Positions 44,186 to 56,701 of a DNA stretch of 64,000 bases are shown here, one piece after another. Under the pieces are notes generated by a model. That model did not search any database. It was given only the letters and a program-made list of their open reading frames with translations, and was not told where the DNA came from. Location of the stretch: positions 36,585 through 100,584 of the forward strand of contig NZ_MSIE01000027.1 in assembly GCF_001921205.1 (NCBI RefSeq), given 5' to 3'. Numbering within the stretch: position 1 is the first letter of the stretch; the number at the start of each line of letters is the position of its first letter. Origin of the DNA: Actinophytocola xanthii. Its GTDB lineage: Bacteria; Actinomycetota; Actinomycetes; Mycobacteriales; Pseudonocardiaceae. A program made the translations under genes and the position numbers.

Positions 44186-45876
44186 CGCAGGTCCGCGTCG
44201 TCCGCGCGGGCCACCCACTGCGCGAACCGCTCCTGCGGCCCGCGCTGGGCGACGAAGTGGCGTACGACGCGCTCGACGTAGGCCGGCAGCTCCTCGGCGG
44301 TGACCTTGTGGCCGCGCAGCTTGCGGCCGAAGCCGGCGTCGAGGCCCAGGCCGCCGCCGAGATGGACCTGGAAGCCCTCCACCTGGCGGCCGTCCTCGTC
44401 GGTGACGATCTGGCCCTTGAGCCCGATGTCGGCGGTCTGGATGCGGGCGCAGGAGTTGGGACAGCCGTTGATGTGCACGCTGACCGGCGCGGTCACCGCA
44501 CTGGTGATGTCGGCCAGCCGCTCCTCCAGGGTGGCCACCAGGGTCGCCGCGCGGGCCTTGGTCTCGACGATGGCGAGCTTGCAGAACTCGATACCGGTGC
44601 AGGCCATCACCCCGCGCCGCCACGGCGAGGGGTCGGTCTGCAGGCCGAGCGCGGCGAGCTCGGCACGCAGCCCCGCCACCTCCGCCTCCGCCACGTCGAG
44701 CACGACCAGCTTCTGCTGCGGGGTGAACCGGACTCGGTTGGAGCCGACCCGCTCGGCCGCCTTGGCCACGGCCACCAGCGTCGAGCCGGAGACCCGGCCG
44801 GCGACCGGCGCCGCCCCCACGTAGAAGTTGCCGTCACGCTGGGGGTGGACCCCGACGTGGTCGCGCGGCAGCTCCGGGACCTCGGGGGCGGGCCCGTCGA
44901 TCAGCGGGCGCTTGAGGTACTCGGTCTCCAGCACCTCGCGGAACCGTGCCGCGCCCCAGTCCTTGACCAGGTACTTGAGCCGGGCGCGGTTGCGCAGCCG
45001 CCGGTAGCCGTAGTCGCGGAAGACGCTGATCACGCCGGCCCAGACCTCGGCCACCTCGTCCAGCGGGACCCAGGTGCCGAGCCGCTGGCCGATCATCGGG
45101 TTGGTGGACAGGCCCCCGCCGACCCAGACGTCGAAGCCCGGCCCGTGCTCGGGGTGCCGGACGCCCACGAACGCGACGTCGTGCACCTCGTGGGCCACGT
45201 CGGGCAGACCCGAGATCGCGGTCTTGAACTTGCGGGGCAGGTTCGCGAAGGCCGGGTCGCCGACGAAGCGGCGGGTGATCTCCTCGATCGCCGGGGTGCC
45301 GTCGATGATCTCGTCCTCGGCGATCCCGGCGACGGGGGAACCGAGGATCACCCGGGGGCTGTCGCCGCAGGCCTCCATCGTGGTGAGGCCGACACCCTCG
45401 AGCCTCGCCCACACCGCCGGCATGTCCTCGATGCGGATCCAGTGGTACTGGATGTTCTGCCGGTCGGTGATGTCGGCGGTGTCGCGGGCGTAGGTCTGGG
45501 AGAGCTCACCGATGACCGTGAGCTGCTCGGTGCTGACCGCGCCGCCGTCGATCCGGACGCGGAGCATGAAGTACTCGTCGTCGAGCTCCTCCGGCTCCAG
45601 CGTGGCCGTGCGGCCGCCGTCGATGCCGGGCCGGCGCTGGGTGTAGAGGCCGTACCAGCGGAACCGCCCGCGGAGGTCGGCCGGGTCGATGCCGGCGAAA
45701 CCGGTGTGGGCGTAGATGTTCTCGATCCGGGCGCGGACGTTGAGCGGGTTGTCGTCGCGCTTGCTCCGCTCGTTGGGGTTGAGCGGCTCGCGGTAGCCGA
45801 GCGCCCACTGCCCCTCGCCGCGCCGGGTGTTGCCCCGCCCGGCTGATGCCCTGCGCGGCGTGGTGGGAGTTGACAC
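44182..45876 (-). CDS. sir: Ferredoxin-dependent sulfite reductase
   Basis: Six-electron reduction of sulfite to sulfide, using siroheme and [4Fe-4S]. 564 aa from GTG 45876 (GGAGG at 45889-45885, 8 nt upstream). Two ferredoxin-like repeats plus the siroheme-binding cysteines ACTGIEFCKLA and NGCPNSCAR near residues 435-490. Nitrite reductase is the close relative; the sulfate operon settles the call. An in-frame extension to 45972 is not conserved. First gene of a six-gene operon. Confidence 0.93.
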   Translation of the reverse strand: MSTPTTPRRASAGRGNTRRGEGQWALGYREPLNPNERSKRDDNPLNVRARIENIYAHTGFAGIDPADLRGRFRWYGLYTQRRPGIDGGRTATLEPEELDDEYFMLRVRIDGGAVSTEQLTVIGELSQTYARDTADITDRQNIQYHWIRIEDMPAVWARLEGVGLTTMEACGDSPRVILGSPVAGIAEDEIIDGTPAIEEITRRFVGDPAFANLPRKFKTAISGLPDVAHEVHDVAFVGVRHPEHGPGFDVWVGGGLSTNPMIGQRLGTWVPLDEVAEVWAGVISVFRDYGYRRLRNRARLKYLVKDWGAARFREVLETEYLKRPLIDGPAPEVPELPRDHVGVHPQRDGNFYVGAAPVAGRVSGSTLVAVAKAAERVGSNRVRFTPQQKLVVLDVAEAEVAGLRAELAALGLQTDPSPWRRGVMACTGIEFCKLAIVETKARAATLVATLEERLADITSAVTAPVSVHINGCPNSCARIQTADIGLKGQIVTDEDGRQVEGFQVHLGGGLGLDAGFGRKLRGHKVTAEELPAYVERVVRHFVAQRGPQERFAQWVARADDADLR

Positions 45877-46151
45877 CCGTCCGACCTCCGAGTTCTGGGC
45901 GTTCGGACACGCCGTGAGATCCCGGGAAGGTGGGAGTCGACTCGGCGCACCCGGCGCCGGCTGACACGACAACGCGGCGCGCGGTTACCTGACGCGTCGG
46001 CACATCGCGCTGGAGACGCGAACGAAGTCCACGTGACGCCTGGCCACGAGGCGGACTTCGGTCGCTGCTGACACGTGGTTCAGCGTGCCACGGGTCCACC
46101 TGTTGGTCTACCGGCATCCGCATCGTGAGAAACGGTGACCCAGCTCATATG
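45877..46151 (-). promoter_or_regulatory. Upstream region of the sulfate-assimilation operon
   Basis: No gene seen. An inverted repeat pairs CGAAGTCC (46023-46030) with GGACTTCG (46053-46060), with an inner GCCT/AGGC, and could be an operator or leader hairpin. I found no SAM or T-box signature and no cysteine-rich leader peptide. The promoter could not be assigned with confidence. Confidence 0.35.
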
Positions 46152-46188
46152 CGAGAGCCCCCCGTTTCACCCGAACGGGGGGCTCTCG
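46152..46188 (-). terminator. Terminator after ilvD
   Basis: Perfect 15-bp stem (46152-46166 with 46174-46188), 7-nt loop, 11 bp beyond the ilvD stop. Confidence 0.85.
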
Positions 46189-46199
46189 AGACACGAGGC

Positions 46200-48044
46200 T
46201 CAGCGGCTGGGGTCGCGGACCGCGCCCTGGGAGGCGTCGGTGGCGAGGCGGGCGTAGGCGCGCAGCGCTGCGGTGACCGGGCGTTGGCGGTCCCGGGGCT
46301 GCCAGGGCCGCTCGCTGCTGTCCATCTTGGCCCGCCGGTCGGCCAGCACCTCGTCGGAGACCAGCAGCTCCAGCCGGCGCTCGTGCACGTCGATGAGGAT
46401 CCGGTCGCCGTCCTCGACCAGGCCGATCGTGCCGCCGCCCGCGGCCTCCGGGGAGATGTGGCCGATCGAGAGACCGGAGGTCCCGCCGGAGAAGCGGCCG
46501 TCGGTGATCAGGGCGCACTTCTGGCCGAGGCCCGCGCCCTTCAGGAACGCCGTCGGGTGCAGCATCTCCTGCATGCCGGGACCACCGGCGGGGCCCTCGT
46601 ACCGGACCACCAGCACCTCGCCCGGCTGGATCTCCCGGTTGAGGATCACGGACACGGCCTGCTCCTGGCTCTCCACCACACGGGCCGGGCCCTCGAAGCG
46701 GAACAGCTCCTCGTCGATGCCCGCCGCCTTGATCACCGCGCCGTTCTCGGCCAGGTTGCCGCGCAGCACGGCCAGCCCGCCTTCCACGGTGTACGCGTGC
46801 TCGACGTCGCGCACGCACCCGCCCGCGGCGTCGGTGTCCAGGGAGGACCAGCGGTTGGCCGTGGAGAACGCCTGGGTGGTGCGGACCCCGCCGGGGGCGG
46901 CGTGGTACAGCTCCACGGCCTCCGGCGCGGGGGACGCCGCGCGGACGTCCCAGGTCGACAGCCACTCCGCCATGGTCGGGCTGTGGATCGTGTGCACGTC
47001 CTCCTCCAGCAGCCCCGCCCGCCACAGCTCGCCCAGGATGGCCGGGATGCCGCCGGCCCGGTGGACGTCCTCCATGTGGTAGTCGGAGTTGGGGCTCACC
47101 TTCGACAGGCAGGGCACCCGCCGGCTGATCGCGTCGATGTCGGCCAGCGTGAAGTCCACCTCGCCCTCGCGGGCCGCGGCGAGGATGTGCAGCACGGTGT
47201 TCGTCGACCCGCCCATGGCCATGTCCAACGCCATCGCGTTGACGAACGCGGCCCGGGTGGCGATCGAGCGCGGCAGCGCGGTGGCGTCGTCCTCGGCGTA
47301 CCAGCGCCGGGCGAGCTCCATGACCGTGGTGCCGGCGCGGGAGAACAGGTCCCGGCGGGCGGCGTGGGTGGCCAGCGTCGAGCCGTTGCCGGGCAGGGCC
47401 AGGCCCAGCGCCTCGGTCAGGCAGTTCATCGAGTTCGCGGTGAACATGCCCGAGCACGAGCCGCAGGTCGGGCAGGCCGAGCGCTCCACCTCGGAGAGCC
47501 CGAGGTCGTCGACCCTGTCGTTGGCCGAGGCCGCGATCGCCGTGATCAGGTCCGAGGACGGGTGCGCGACGCCGTCGACGACGACGGCCTTGCCGGCCTC
47601 CATCGGGCCGCCGGAGACGAACACCGTCGGGATGTTGAGCCGCATCGCGGCGTTGAGCATCCCCGGGGTGATCTTGTCGCAGTTCGAGATGCACACCAGC
47701 GCGTCGGCGGCGTGCGCGTTGACCATGTACTCCACGCTGTCGGCGATGATCTCCCGCGAGGGCAGCGAGTAGAGCATGCCGCCGTGGCCCATCGCGATCC
47801 CGTCGTCCACGGCGATCGTGTGGAACTCCCGCGCCGTGCCGCCGGCCGCGCTGACGGCCTCGGCGACGATGTCGCCGAGGTCGCGCAGGTGCACGTGGCC
47901 GGGCACGAACTGGGTGTAGGAGTTGGCGATCGCCACGATCGGCTTGCCGAAGTCGCTGTCGGTCATGCCGGTGGCCCGCCACAGGGCCCTGGCACCGGCA
48001 GCGTTGCGACCGTGGGTGGTGATGCGTGAGCGGAGCTCGGGCAC
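46200..48044 (-). CDS. ilvD: Dihydroxy-acid dehydratase
   Basis: Dehydrates dihydroxy acids to the keto acids of valine and isoleucine. 614 aa with cluster cysteines in [10 protein letters not shown] and [32 protein letters not shown], and a normal C-terminus. The GTG start has GGAGGAG close upstream. It is transcribed away from ilvBNC, separated by a small PH-domain gene. Confidence 0.96.
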   Translation of the reverse strand: MPELRSRITTHGRNAAGARALWRATGMTDSDFGKPIVAIANSYTQFVPGHVHLRDLGDIVAEAVSAAGGTAREFHTIAVDDGIAMGHGGMLYSLPSREIIADSVEYMVNAHAADALVCISNCDKITPGMLNAAMRLNIPTVFVSGGPMEAGKAVVVDGVAHPSSDLITAIAASANDRVDDLGLSEVERSACPTCGSCSGMFTANSMNCLTEALGLALPGNGSTLATHAARRDLFSRAGTTVMELARRWYAEDDATALPRSIATRAAFVNAMALDMAMGGSTNTVLHILAAAREGEVDFTLADIDAISRRVPCLSKVSPNSDYHMEDVHRAGGIPAILGELWRAGLLEEDVHTIHSPTMAEWLSTWDVRAASPAPEAVELYHAAPGGVRTTQAFSTANRWSSLDTDAAGGCVRDVEHAYTVEGGLAVLRGNLAENGAVIKAAGIDEELFRFEGPARVVESQEQAVSVILNREIQPGEVLVVRYEGPAGGPGMQEMLHPTAFLKGAGLGQKCALITDGRFSGGTSGLSIGHISPEAAGGGTIGLVEDGDRILIDVHERRLELLVSDEVLADRRAKMDSSERPWQPRDRQRPVTAALRAYARLATDASQGAVRDPSR

Positions 48045-48057
48045 GGCTCCTCCAGTC

Positions 48058-48522
48058 CTAGTCGTCGGCCGTGGCGGCCGCTGGTGCTTGGGATGCGGTC
48101 CCGGACTCCGTCTCGGGAGCGCTGGCGGGCGGCGCGGTGGGGTCGTCCAGGCGGCCGCCGCTGATCAGCGCGAGCGCGGGCAGGTGGTGGGTACGCACCG
48201 ACGGCAGCGGTTGCTCCGTCCCGCTGGTGAGCACCGCTCGGACCCAGGACCGCTCGGACAGGCGCAGCGCGCGGATGTCGCTCCAGGGCAGCCGGCGCCG
48301 CCGGAACAGGGTGCGCACGACCAGGCCGTCGGCGTCGGCGGTCGTGCGCAGCCGCAGTACCGCGGCGATGAGGCCGAGCGGGACGAGGTAGGCCGGCAGC
48401 AGCCACGGCGAGGCCGAGGCGAACGGGGTCATCGTCACGATCAGCAGCAGGCCACCCAGAACCGCCGTCGCGGGGGTGCGGAAGACGAGCCGGGAGGGGG
48501 TCTGCTGCTGCGCGGTGGTCAC
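48058..48522 (-). CDS. PH (bPH2-like) domain membrane protein
   Basis: 154 aa: two hydrophobic segments (about 20-60) followed by a bacterial PH-like domain ([34 protein letters not shown]) and a Pro/Ala/Thr-rich tail. GTG 48522 is chosen over a TTG at 48546. Such proteins occur next to ilvB in many actinomycetes without known function (recollection). ilvD begins 13 bp downstream. Confidence 0.75.
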   Translation of the reverse strand: MTTAQQQTPSRLVFRTPATAVLGGLLLIVTMTPFASASPWLLPAYLVPLGLIAAVLRLRTTADADGLVVRTLFRRRRLPWSDIRALRLSERSWVRAVLTSGTEQPLPSVRTHHLPALALISGGRLDDPTAPPASAPETESGTASQAPAAATADD

Positions 48523-48571
48523 TCTCGCAATTGTGCCACCGCCCAATAGGTGGGATCACGTTCCCACGGTG

Positions 48572-48600
48572 TTGACGCTGTACTGCCCACGCACTAGCGT
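48572..48600 (+). promoter_or_regulatory. Promoter of the ilvB leader and ilvBNC
   Basis: TTGACG (48572-48577) and TAGCGT (48595-48600), spacer 17 bp. The start site falls at about 48608, the first base of the leader-peptide GTG. Confidence 0.75.
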
Positions 48601-48607
48601 CTCGGGC

Positions 48608-48655
48608 GTGCCCATGCAGACCGGTCTCGTACTTCCCCAGCGCGTTCGACGCTGA
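48608..48655 (+). CDS. ilvB attenuator leader peptide
   Basis: Short frame starting GTG 48608 (or ATG 48614) and ending TGA 48655: product M-P-MQTGLVLPQRVRR, 15 or 13 aa, with Leu-Val-Leu and a later Val. These are end products of the operon, as expected for ribosome-mediated attenuation. Its last codons form the 5' arm of the first hairpin. Too short for ordinary gene finding; the surrounding structure is the evidence. Confidence 0.75.
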   Translation: MPMQTGLVLPQRVRR

Positions 48656-48718
48656 GGAAGTCAGGCTGCGTCGAACGCGCGACCCTCGTACGACCCACAC
48701 GGTCGGCGGGGGTTTTTT
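48640..48718 (+). terminator. Transcription attenuator of ilvBNC
   Basis: First hairpin: GCGCGTTCGACGC (48640-48652) with GCGTCGAACGCGC (48668-48680), 13 bp perfect. Terminator: outer stem ACCCTCG/CGGGGGT (48682-48688, 48707-48713) around inner stem CGACC/GGTCG (48691-48695, 48701-48705), then six Ts (48713-48718). CGACC at 48680-48684 can pair alternatively with GGTCG (48701-48705), giving an antiterminator. A stalled ribosome at the Leu/Val codons would favour read-through. Confidence 0.8.
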
Positions 48719-48782
48719 CATGCGTGAGAGCCTGAGTCCGCGACCACTGCGCTATCACCGATAACACCAGAGGCTGAAGCCG

Positions 48783-52209
<3,427 letters not shown>

Positions 52210-52216
52210 CCGACGC

Positions 52217-52256
52217 CCCTGGAGGCCTCCGGCCGGCGGATCGGAGGCCTCCAGGG
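52217..52256 (+). terminator. Terminator after ilvC
   Basis: Perfect 15-bp stem, 52217-52231 with 52242-52256, loop of 10 nt. Confidence 0.85.
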
Positions 52257-52269
52257 TAGGTTTGTCGCT

Positions 52270-52563
52270 GTGAGTGACGAGGGGACCCGCGCGAGTGCAC
52301 CCATCTACGACGACAAGGCGCACGTCCGCGGCAAGCTGGACCTGACCGAAGCCGAGTGGCAACGAGCCGCGGAGCCGGACGCCGACCCCGACGGTGAGTA
52401 CGTCGAGATCGCGTTCGTCCCGCACACCGACGGCAAGACCTACATCGCGATGCGCAACTCCAAGCACACCGGGCCGGACGACACCGTGCTGGTGTTCACC
52501 GAGTCGGAGTGGGACGCCTTTGTCGCCGGCGCCAAAGCCGGCGAGTTCGACGAACCCTGGTAG
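52270..52563 (+). CDS. DUF397-like small protein
   Basis: 97-aa acidic protein. The C-terminal half (TYIAMRNSKHTGPDD, then VLVFTESEWDAFVAGAKAGEFD) reads like the DUF397 domain common in actinomycetes, where it often partners XRE regulators; none is adjacent here. GTG 52270 is 7 nt after TAGGTT (52257-52262), which abuts the ilvC terminator: a leaderless start. Confidence 0.7.
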   Translation: MSDEGTRASAPIYDDKAHVRGKLDLTEAEWQRAAEPDADPDGEYVEIAFVPHTDGKTYIAMRNSKHTGPDDTVLVFTESEWDAFVAGAKAGEFDEPW

Positions 52564-52608
52564 AGGCGGAATTGGCTGGAGGCCCGCAAGAATCCGGAGA
52601 GGCGGGCT

Positions 52609-53679
52609 ATGTCTGACACCTGGCACCGGATGCTGGTCGTCGGTGCCGTCGCCACCGGCGCCTTCGCGGTCTTTCTGACCTTCGAGTACCTGCTGCGTCG
52701 TCTGCTGCGCCGGCTCGCTCGGCGCGTTCCGGTGCTCGACGGGCTCGTCGACCACACCCACCGGCCGTTCCGCCTGTTCGGGCTGCTGGTCGTGTTGCGG
52801 GCGGTCGTGGGACCGGAGCTGCCGGAGGGCTGGCGGGAACCGGTGAGCCACGTGCTGACCCTGCTCCTGATCGCCAGCGGGGCCTGGCTGCTCGGCGGAG
52901 TGCTCGTCGCCATGGAGCACACGGCCCTGTCCCGGCTGCGGATCGACGAGCGGGACAACCGGCACGCGCGGCGGGTGAAGACCCAGGTCACCCTGGTACG
53001 CCGGGTCACGGTGGCCGCGGTCGCGGTGCTCGCGCTGGCGGCCATGCTGATGACCTTCCCCGCCGCCCGCGCGGCCGGGACGAGCCTGCTCGCCTCGGCC
53101 GGGGTCATCGGGGCGATCGCCGCGCTGGCCGCGCAGTCGCTGCTGGGCAACGTGTTCGCCGGGCTGCAGATCGCGTTCAGCGACGCCATCCGGCTCGACG
53201 ACGTGGTCATCGTCGAGGGGGAGTGGGGCCGGATCGAGGAGATCACGCTGACCTACCTCGTCGTGCGCATCTGGGACGACCGCCGGCTGGTGTTACCCAC
53301 CTCGCACTTCATGTCGCAGCCGTTCGAGAACTGGACCCGGCACGAGGCCGCGCTGCTCGGCACGGTCGAGCTCGACCTCGACTGGGCGGTGCCGGTCGAG
53401 GAGATGCGCGGAGAACTGCGGAAAATACTCGAAAGTACCAATCTGTGGGACGGTCGGGAGTGCGTTCTCCAGGTCACCGACGCCACCCACTCACTCGTCC
53501 GGGTACGCGCACTGGTCAGCGCGAGTGACGCGCCGACCCTCTGGGACCTGCGCTGTCACGTGCGGGAACGCCTCGTGGGCTGGGTTCGCGACCGGAAGCC
53601 GGACGCCCTGCCCAGGCTGCGCACCGAGCCGATGTCGGTTGGCTCACCGGATGGTGGGACGGTTCGCCTGACCTCCTAG
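52609..53679 (+). CDS. Mechanosensitive ion channel (MscS family)
   Basis: 356 aa. Three to four N-terminal helices, then the pore helix and beta domain: AQSLLGNVFAGLQIAFSDAI, RLDDVVIVEGEWGRIEEITL and VLPTSHFMSQPFENWTR. Opens under membrane tension to relieve osmotic downshock. ATG 52609 has GGAG about 9 nt upstream. Confidence 0.9.
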   Translation: MSDTWHRMLVVGAVATGAFAVFLTFEYLLRRLLRRLARRVPVLDGLVDHTHRPFRLFGLLVVLRAVVGPELPEGWREPVSHVLTLLLIASGAWLLGGVLVAMEHTALSRLRIDERDNRHARRVKTQVTLVRRVTVAAVAVLALAAMLMTFPAARAAGTSLLASAGVIGAIAALAAQSLLGNVFAGLQIAFSDAIRLDDVVIVEGEWGRIEEITLTYLVVRIWDDRRLVLPTSHFMSQPFENWTRHEAALLGTVELDLDWAVPVEEMRGELRKILESTNLWDGRECVLQVTDATHSLVRVRALVSASDAPTLWDLRCHVRERLVGWVRDRKPDALPRLRTEPMSVGSPDGGTVRLTS

Positions 53680-53693
53680 ACTGCCCGCAGGTT

Positions 53694-53711
53694 GGTTACA
53701 GCGCCGTAACC
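53694..53711. promoter_or_regulatory. Inverted repeat upstream of serA
   Basis: GGTTAC (53694-53699) and GTAACC (53706-53711), 6-bp spacer, 38 bp before the serA start. Possible operator; no regulator identified. Confidence 0.35.
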
Positions 53712-53748
53712 GCGCCCCCAACAACCGGCAATGTATGGAGCTCGCGCC

Positions 53749-55344
53749 GTGACCCAGTCAAGCCGCCCCGTTGTCCTGATCGCCGAGAAGCTCGCGCCGT
53801 CGACGCTCGAAGTCTTCGGTGACGAGGTGGAGGTCCGCCACGTCGACGGCACGGACCGCACAGCACTGCTGTCCGCGGTCGCCGAGGCGGACGCGTTGCT
53901 GGTGCGCTCCGCCACGAAGGTGGACGCCGAGGTGTTCGCCTCGACCAACCGGCTCAAGGTCGTCGCCCGCGCCGGCGTCGGTCTGGACAACGTCGAGGTG
54001 CCCGCGGCGACCGCCCGCGGCGTGCTCGTCGTCAACGCGCCTACCTCGAACATCGTCTCGGCCGCCGAGCACGCGGTCGCGCTGCTGCTCTCGCTGGCCC
54101 GACGCATCCCGCCGGCCGACGCCAGCCTGCGCGCCGGGGAGTGGAAGCGCAGTGCGTTCTCCGGCGTGGAGATCTGGGGCAAGACGGTCGGCGTCGTCGG
54201 CCTGGGAAAGATCGGCCAGCTGTTCGCCCAGCGTCTCGCCTCCTTCGGCACCGAGCTGATCGCCTACGACCCCTACGTGTCCCCGCAGCGGGCCGCCCAG
54301 CTGGGAATCGAGCTGGTCGAGCTGGAGGAGTTGCTGGCCCGGGCCGACATCATCTCCATCCACCTGCCCAAGACGCCCGAGACCAAGGGGCTCATCGGCG
54401 CCGACCAGCTGGCCAAGACCAAGCGCGGCGTGCTGATCGTCAACGCCGCGCGGGGCGGGCTGATCGACGAGGAGGCGCTGGCCGACGCGGTGCGCGAGGG
54501 TCAGGTGGGTGGTGCCGGCGTGGACGTCTTCGCCACCGAGCCGACGACCTCGAGCCCGCTGTTCGAGCTGCCCAACGTCGTGGTGACACCGCATCTCGGC
54601 GCGTCCACCGGCGAGGCCCAGGACCGGGCCGGGACCGACGTCGCCCGTTCGGTTCTGCTCGCGCTGCGCGGCGACTTCGTGCCGGACGCGGTCAACGTCG
54701 CCGGCGGCGCCGTCGGCGAGGAGGTGCGGCCGTTCCTGCCCCTCACCCAGAAGCTCGGTGCGGTTCTGGCCGCCCTGAGCGGTAACACGCCGACCTCCAT
54801 CAACATCGAGGTCCGCGGTGAACTGTCCAATGAGGACGTGCAGGTGCTGCCGCTCGCCGCGATGCGGGGTGTGTTCAGCGGTGTGGTCGCCGACCAGGTG
54901 ACGTTCGTCAACGCGCCCCGGCTCGCCGAGGAGCTCGGCGTCGAGGTCACCCTGCAGAAGGAGTCGGAGAGCACGCACTACCGCAGCCTCGTCACGCTGC
55001 GCGCCGGCTACGCGGACGGAACCATCCTCAACGTCTCCGGCACGCTCAGCGGCCTCGCTCAGGTCGAGAAGATCGTCGAGGTGAACAACCGCGGGTTCGA
55101 CCTGCGGGCCGAGGGCGTGCTGCTGGTGCTCGAGTACGCGGACCGACCCGGTGTCATGGGCACCGTGGGAACCCTGCTCGGCGGCGCCGGGATCAACGTC
55201 GAGGCGGCCCAGATCAGCCAGACGAGTGGCGGCGCGGACGCCATGATGCTGCTGCGGGTGGACCGGCCGGTCGACCACTCCGTGCTGGAGTCGATCGGTG
55301 CCGCGGTACGTGCGACGGTCATCCGGGCTGTCGACTTCGGCTGA
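53749..55344 (+). CDS. serA: D-3-phosphoglycerate dehydrogenase
   Basis: First enzyme of serine synthesis. 531 aa from GTG 53749 (TGGAG at 53736-53740, 8 nt upstream); an in-frame ATG at 53731 is possible. Catalytic and NAD domains with VVGLGKIGQLFAQRL and NAARGGLIDEEAL, then the allosteric-substrate-binding (intervening) domain and a C-terminal ACT domain (LVLEYADRPGVMGTVG) as in the long mycobacterial-type enzyme inhibited by serine. Confidence 0.96.
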   Translation: MTQSSRPVVLIAEKLAPSTLEVFGDEVEVRHVDGTDRTALLSAVAEADALLVRSATKVDAEVFASTNRLKVVARAGVGLDNVEVPAATARGVLVVNAPTSNIVSAAEHAVALLLSLARRIPPADASLRAGEWKRSAFSGVEIWGKTVGVVGLGKIGQLFAQRLASFGTELIAYDPYVSPQRAAQLGIELVELEELLARADIISIHLPKTPETKGLIGADQLAKTKRGVLIVNAARGGLIDEEALADAVREGQVGGAGVDVFATEPTTSSPLFELPNVVVTPHLGASTGEAQDRAGTDVARSVLLALRGDFVPDAVNVAGGAVGEEVRPFLPLTQKLGAVLAALSGNTPTSINIEVRGELSNEDVQVLPLAAMRGVFSGVVADQVTFVNAPRLAEELGVEVTLQKESESTHYRSLVTLRAGYADGTILNVSGTLSGLAQVEKIVEVNNRGFDLRAEGVLLVLEYADRPGVMGTVGTLLGGAGINVEAAQISQTSGGADAMMLLRVDRPVDHSVLESIGAAVRATVIRAVDFG

Positions 55345-55450
55345 GAAACACCCGCGACACCACCTAGTCGGGTGGCCAGCAGCGGAGTTCGGTCACTGTG
55401 CCGGTAACCTTCGCCTGGACAACTGAGCCCGAAAATTCCGGGAGGTGTGC

Positions 55451-56500
55451 ATGCGGCTCGCGGTGATCCCCGGCGACGGGATCGGGCCAGAAGTGATCGC
55501 CGAGGCGCTCAAGGTGCTGGGTGAGGTGGTTCCCGATGTCGAGGTGACGAAGTACGACCTCGGGGCCGCCCGGTGGCATTCGACGGGGGAGCTGCTGCCC
55601 GAGTCGGTCCTCGGCGAGCTGCGCCAGCACGACGCGATCCTGCTCGGCGCCGTCGGCGACCCGTCGGTACCCAGCGGCATCCTCGAGCGCGGGCTGCTGC
55701 TTCGGCTGCGCTTCGAGCTCGACCACCACGTCAACCTCCGCCCGGCAAGGCTTTACCCGGGGGTCTCCAGCCCGCTGGCCAGCCCCGGCGAGATCGACAT
55801 GCTGGTGATCCGCGAGGGCACCGAGGGCCTCTACGCGGGCAACGGCGGCCTGCTGCGCAAGGACACCCCGTACGAGATCGCCACCGAGGTCAGCGTCAAC
55901 ACCTCCTACGGTGTCGAGCGGGTGGTGCGCGACGCGTTCGCGCGGGCGGTCGCCAGGCCCCGCAAGCACCTCACGCTCGTGCACAAGACCAACGTGCTCA
56001 CCCACGCCGGGTCGCTGTGGTCGCGGGTCGTGGAGGAGGTGTCGCTGCAGCACCCCGACGTGACGGTGGCCTACCAGCACGTGGACGCGGCGACGATCCA
56101 CATGGTGACCGACCCCGGCCGCTTCGACGTGATCGTCACCGACAACCTGTTCGGGGACATTCTCACCGATCTGGTGGCCGCCGTGACCGGCGGTATCGGG
56201 CTCGCGGCGAGCGGGAACATCGACATCACCCGGCGCAACCCGTCGATGTTCGAGCCGGTCCACGGCAGTGCCCCGGACATCGCCGGCCAGGGGGTCGCCG
56301 ACCCGACGGCCGCGGTGCTGTCGGTCGCGCTGCTGCTCGACCACCTCGGCGAGCACGAGGCCGCCCGCCGGATCGAGGCGTCGGTCGCGTTCGACCTGGC
56401 GACGCGGGACCACCCCTCGCCCGGCAGCACCTACGCCATCGGCGACCGGCTGGCCGCCCTGGTCTCCTCCAACAACCCCACCACCGGAGCCGAGCTCTGA
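55451..56500 (+). CDS. leuB: 3-isopropylmalate dehydrogenase
   Basis: 349 aa, NAD-dependent decarboxylating dehydrogenase of leucine synthesis, which can also serve the citramalate route. [14 protein letters not shown] start, [13 protein letters not shown] and [17 protein letters not shown] 55451 follows GGAGG (55441-55445) by 5 nt; a GTG six bases upstream overlaps that site and is rejected. Ends in a strong terminator before the cimA leader. Confidence 0.96.
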   Translation: MRLAVIPGDGIGPEVIAEALKVLGEVVPDVEVTKYDLGAARWHSTGELLPESVLGELRQHDAILLGAVGDPSVPSGILERGLLLRLRFELDHHVNLRPARLYPGVSSPLASPGEIDMLVIREGTEGLYAGNGGLLRKDTPYEIATEVSVNTSYGVERVVRDAFARAVARPRKHLTLVHKTNVLTHAGSLWSRVVEEVSLQHPDVTVAYQHVDAATIHMVTDPGRFDVIVTDNLFGDILTDLVAAVTGGIGLAASGNIDITRRNPSMFEPVHGSAPDIAGQGVADPTAAVLSVALLLDHLGEHEAARRIEASVAFDLATRDHPSPGSTYAIGDRLAALVSSNNPTTGAEL

Positions 56501-56518
56501 GGAGTCCCACGCTGTAGG

Positions 56519-56556
56519 ACAACGGGCCCGCGCGTTGGTACGCGCGGGCCCGTTGT
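56519..56556 (+). terminator. Terminator after leuB
   Basis: Perfect 16-bp stem, 56519-56534 with 56541-56556, hexanucleotide loop. Confidence 0.85.
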
Positions 56557-56570
56557 GGCACCATGCGACC

Positions 56571-56615
56571 GTGACCACTTTCAGCGTGATCATTATCGAT
56601 GGGCGCGTCGGATAG
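56571..56615 (+). CDS. cimA attenuator leader peptide
   Basis: Frame GTG 56571 to TAG 56615: MTTFSVIIIDGRVG, 14 aa, with Val-Ile-Ile-Ile in the middle. Isoleucine is the end product of the citramalate pathway, so stalling at these codons when isoleucine is short should prevent termination at 56639-56669. Confidence 0.78.
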   Translation: MTTFSVIIIDGRVG

Positions 56616-56669
56616 CCGATTCCGGAACCGACGCGCTGACCTCCTGCATCCCCCGCGGGAGGTTTTTTT
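56603..56669 (+). terminator. Transcription attenuator of cimA
   Basis: Hairpin 1: GCGCGTCGG (56603-56611) with CCGACGCGC (56628-56636), 9 bp perfect, overlapping the end of the leader peptide. Terminator: ACCTCC (56639-56644) with GGAGGT (56658-56663), then seven Ts (56663-56669). Layout leader peptide, pause hairpin, terminator, gene is classical attenuation. Confidence 0.8.
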
Positions 56670-56701
56670 GTGCCCTGGTACAGCTGGTGAAGGGATACGT
56701 C

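Noticed and set aside
45877..46151. Cysteine-rich leader peptide or SAM riboswitch before sir
   Set aside because: Looked for Cys-codon runs and S-box core words on the minus strand and found neither.
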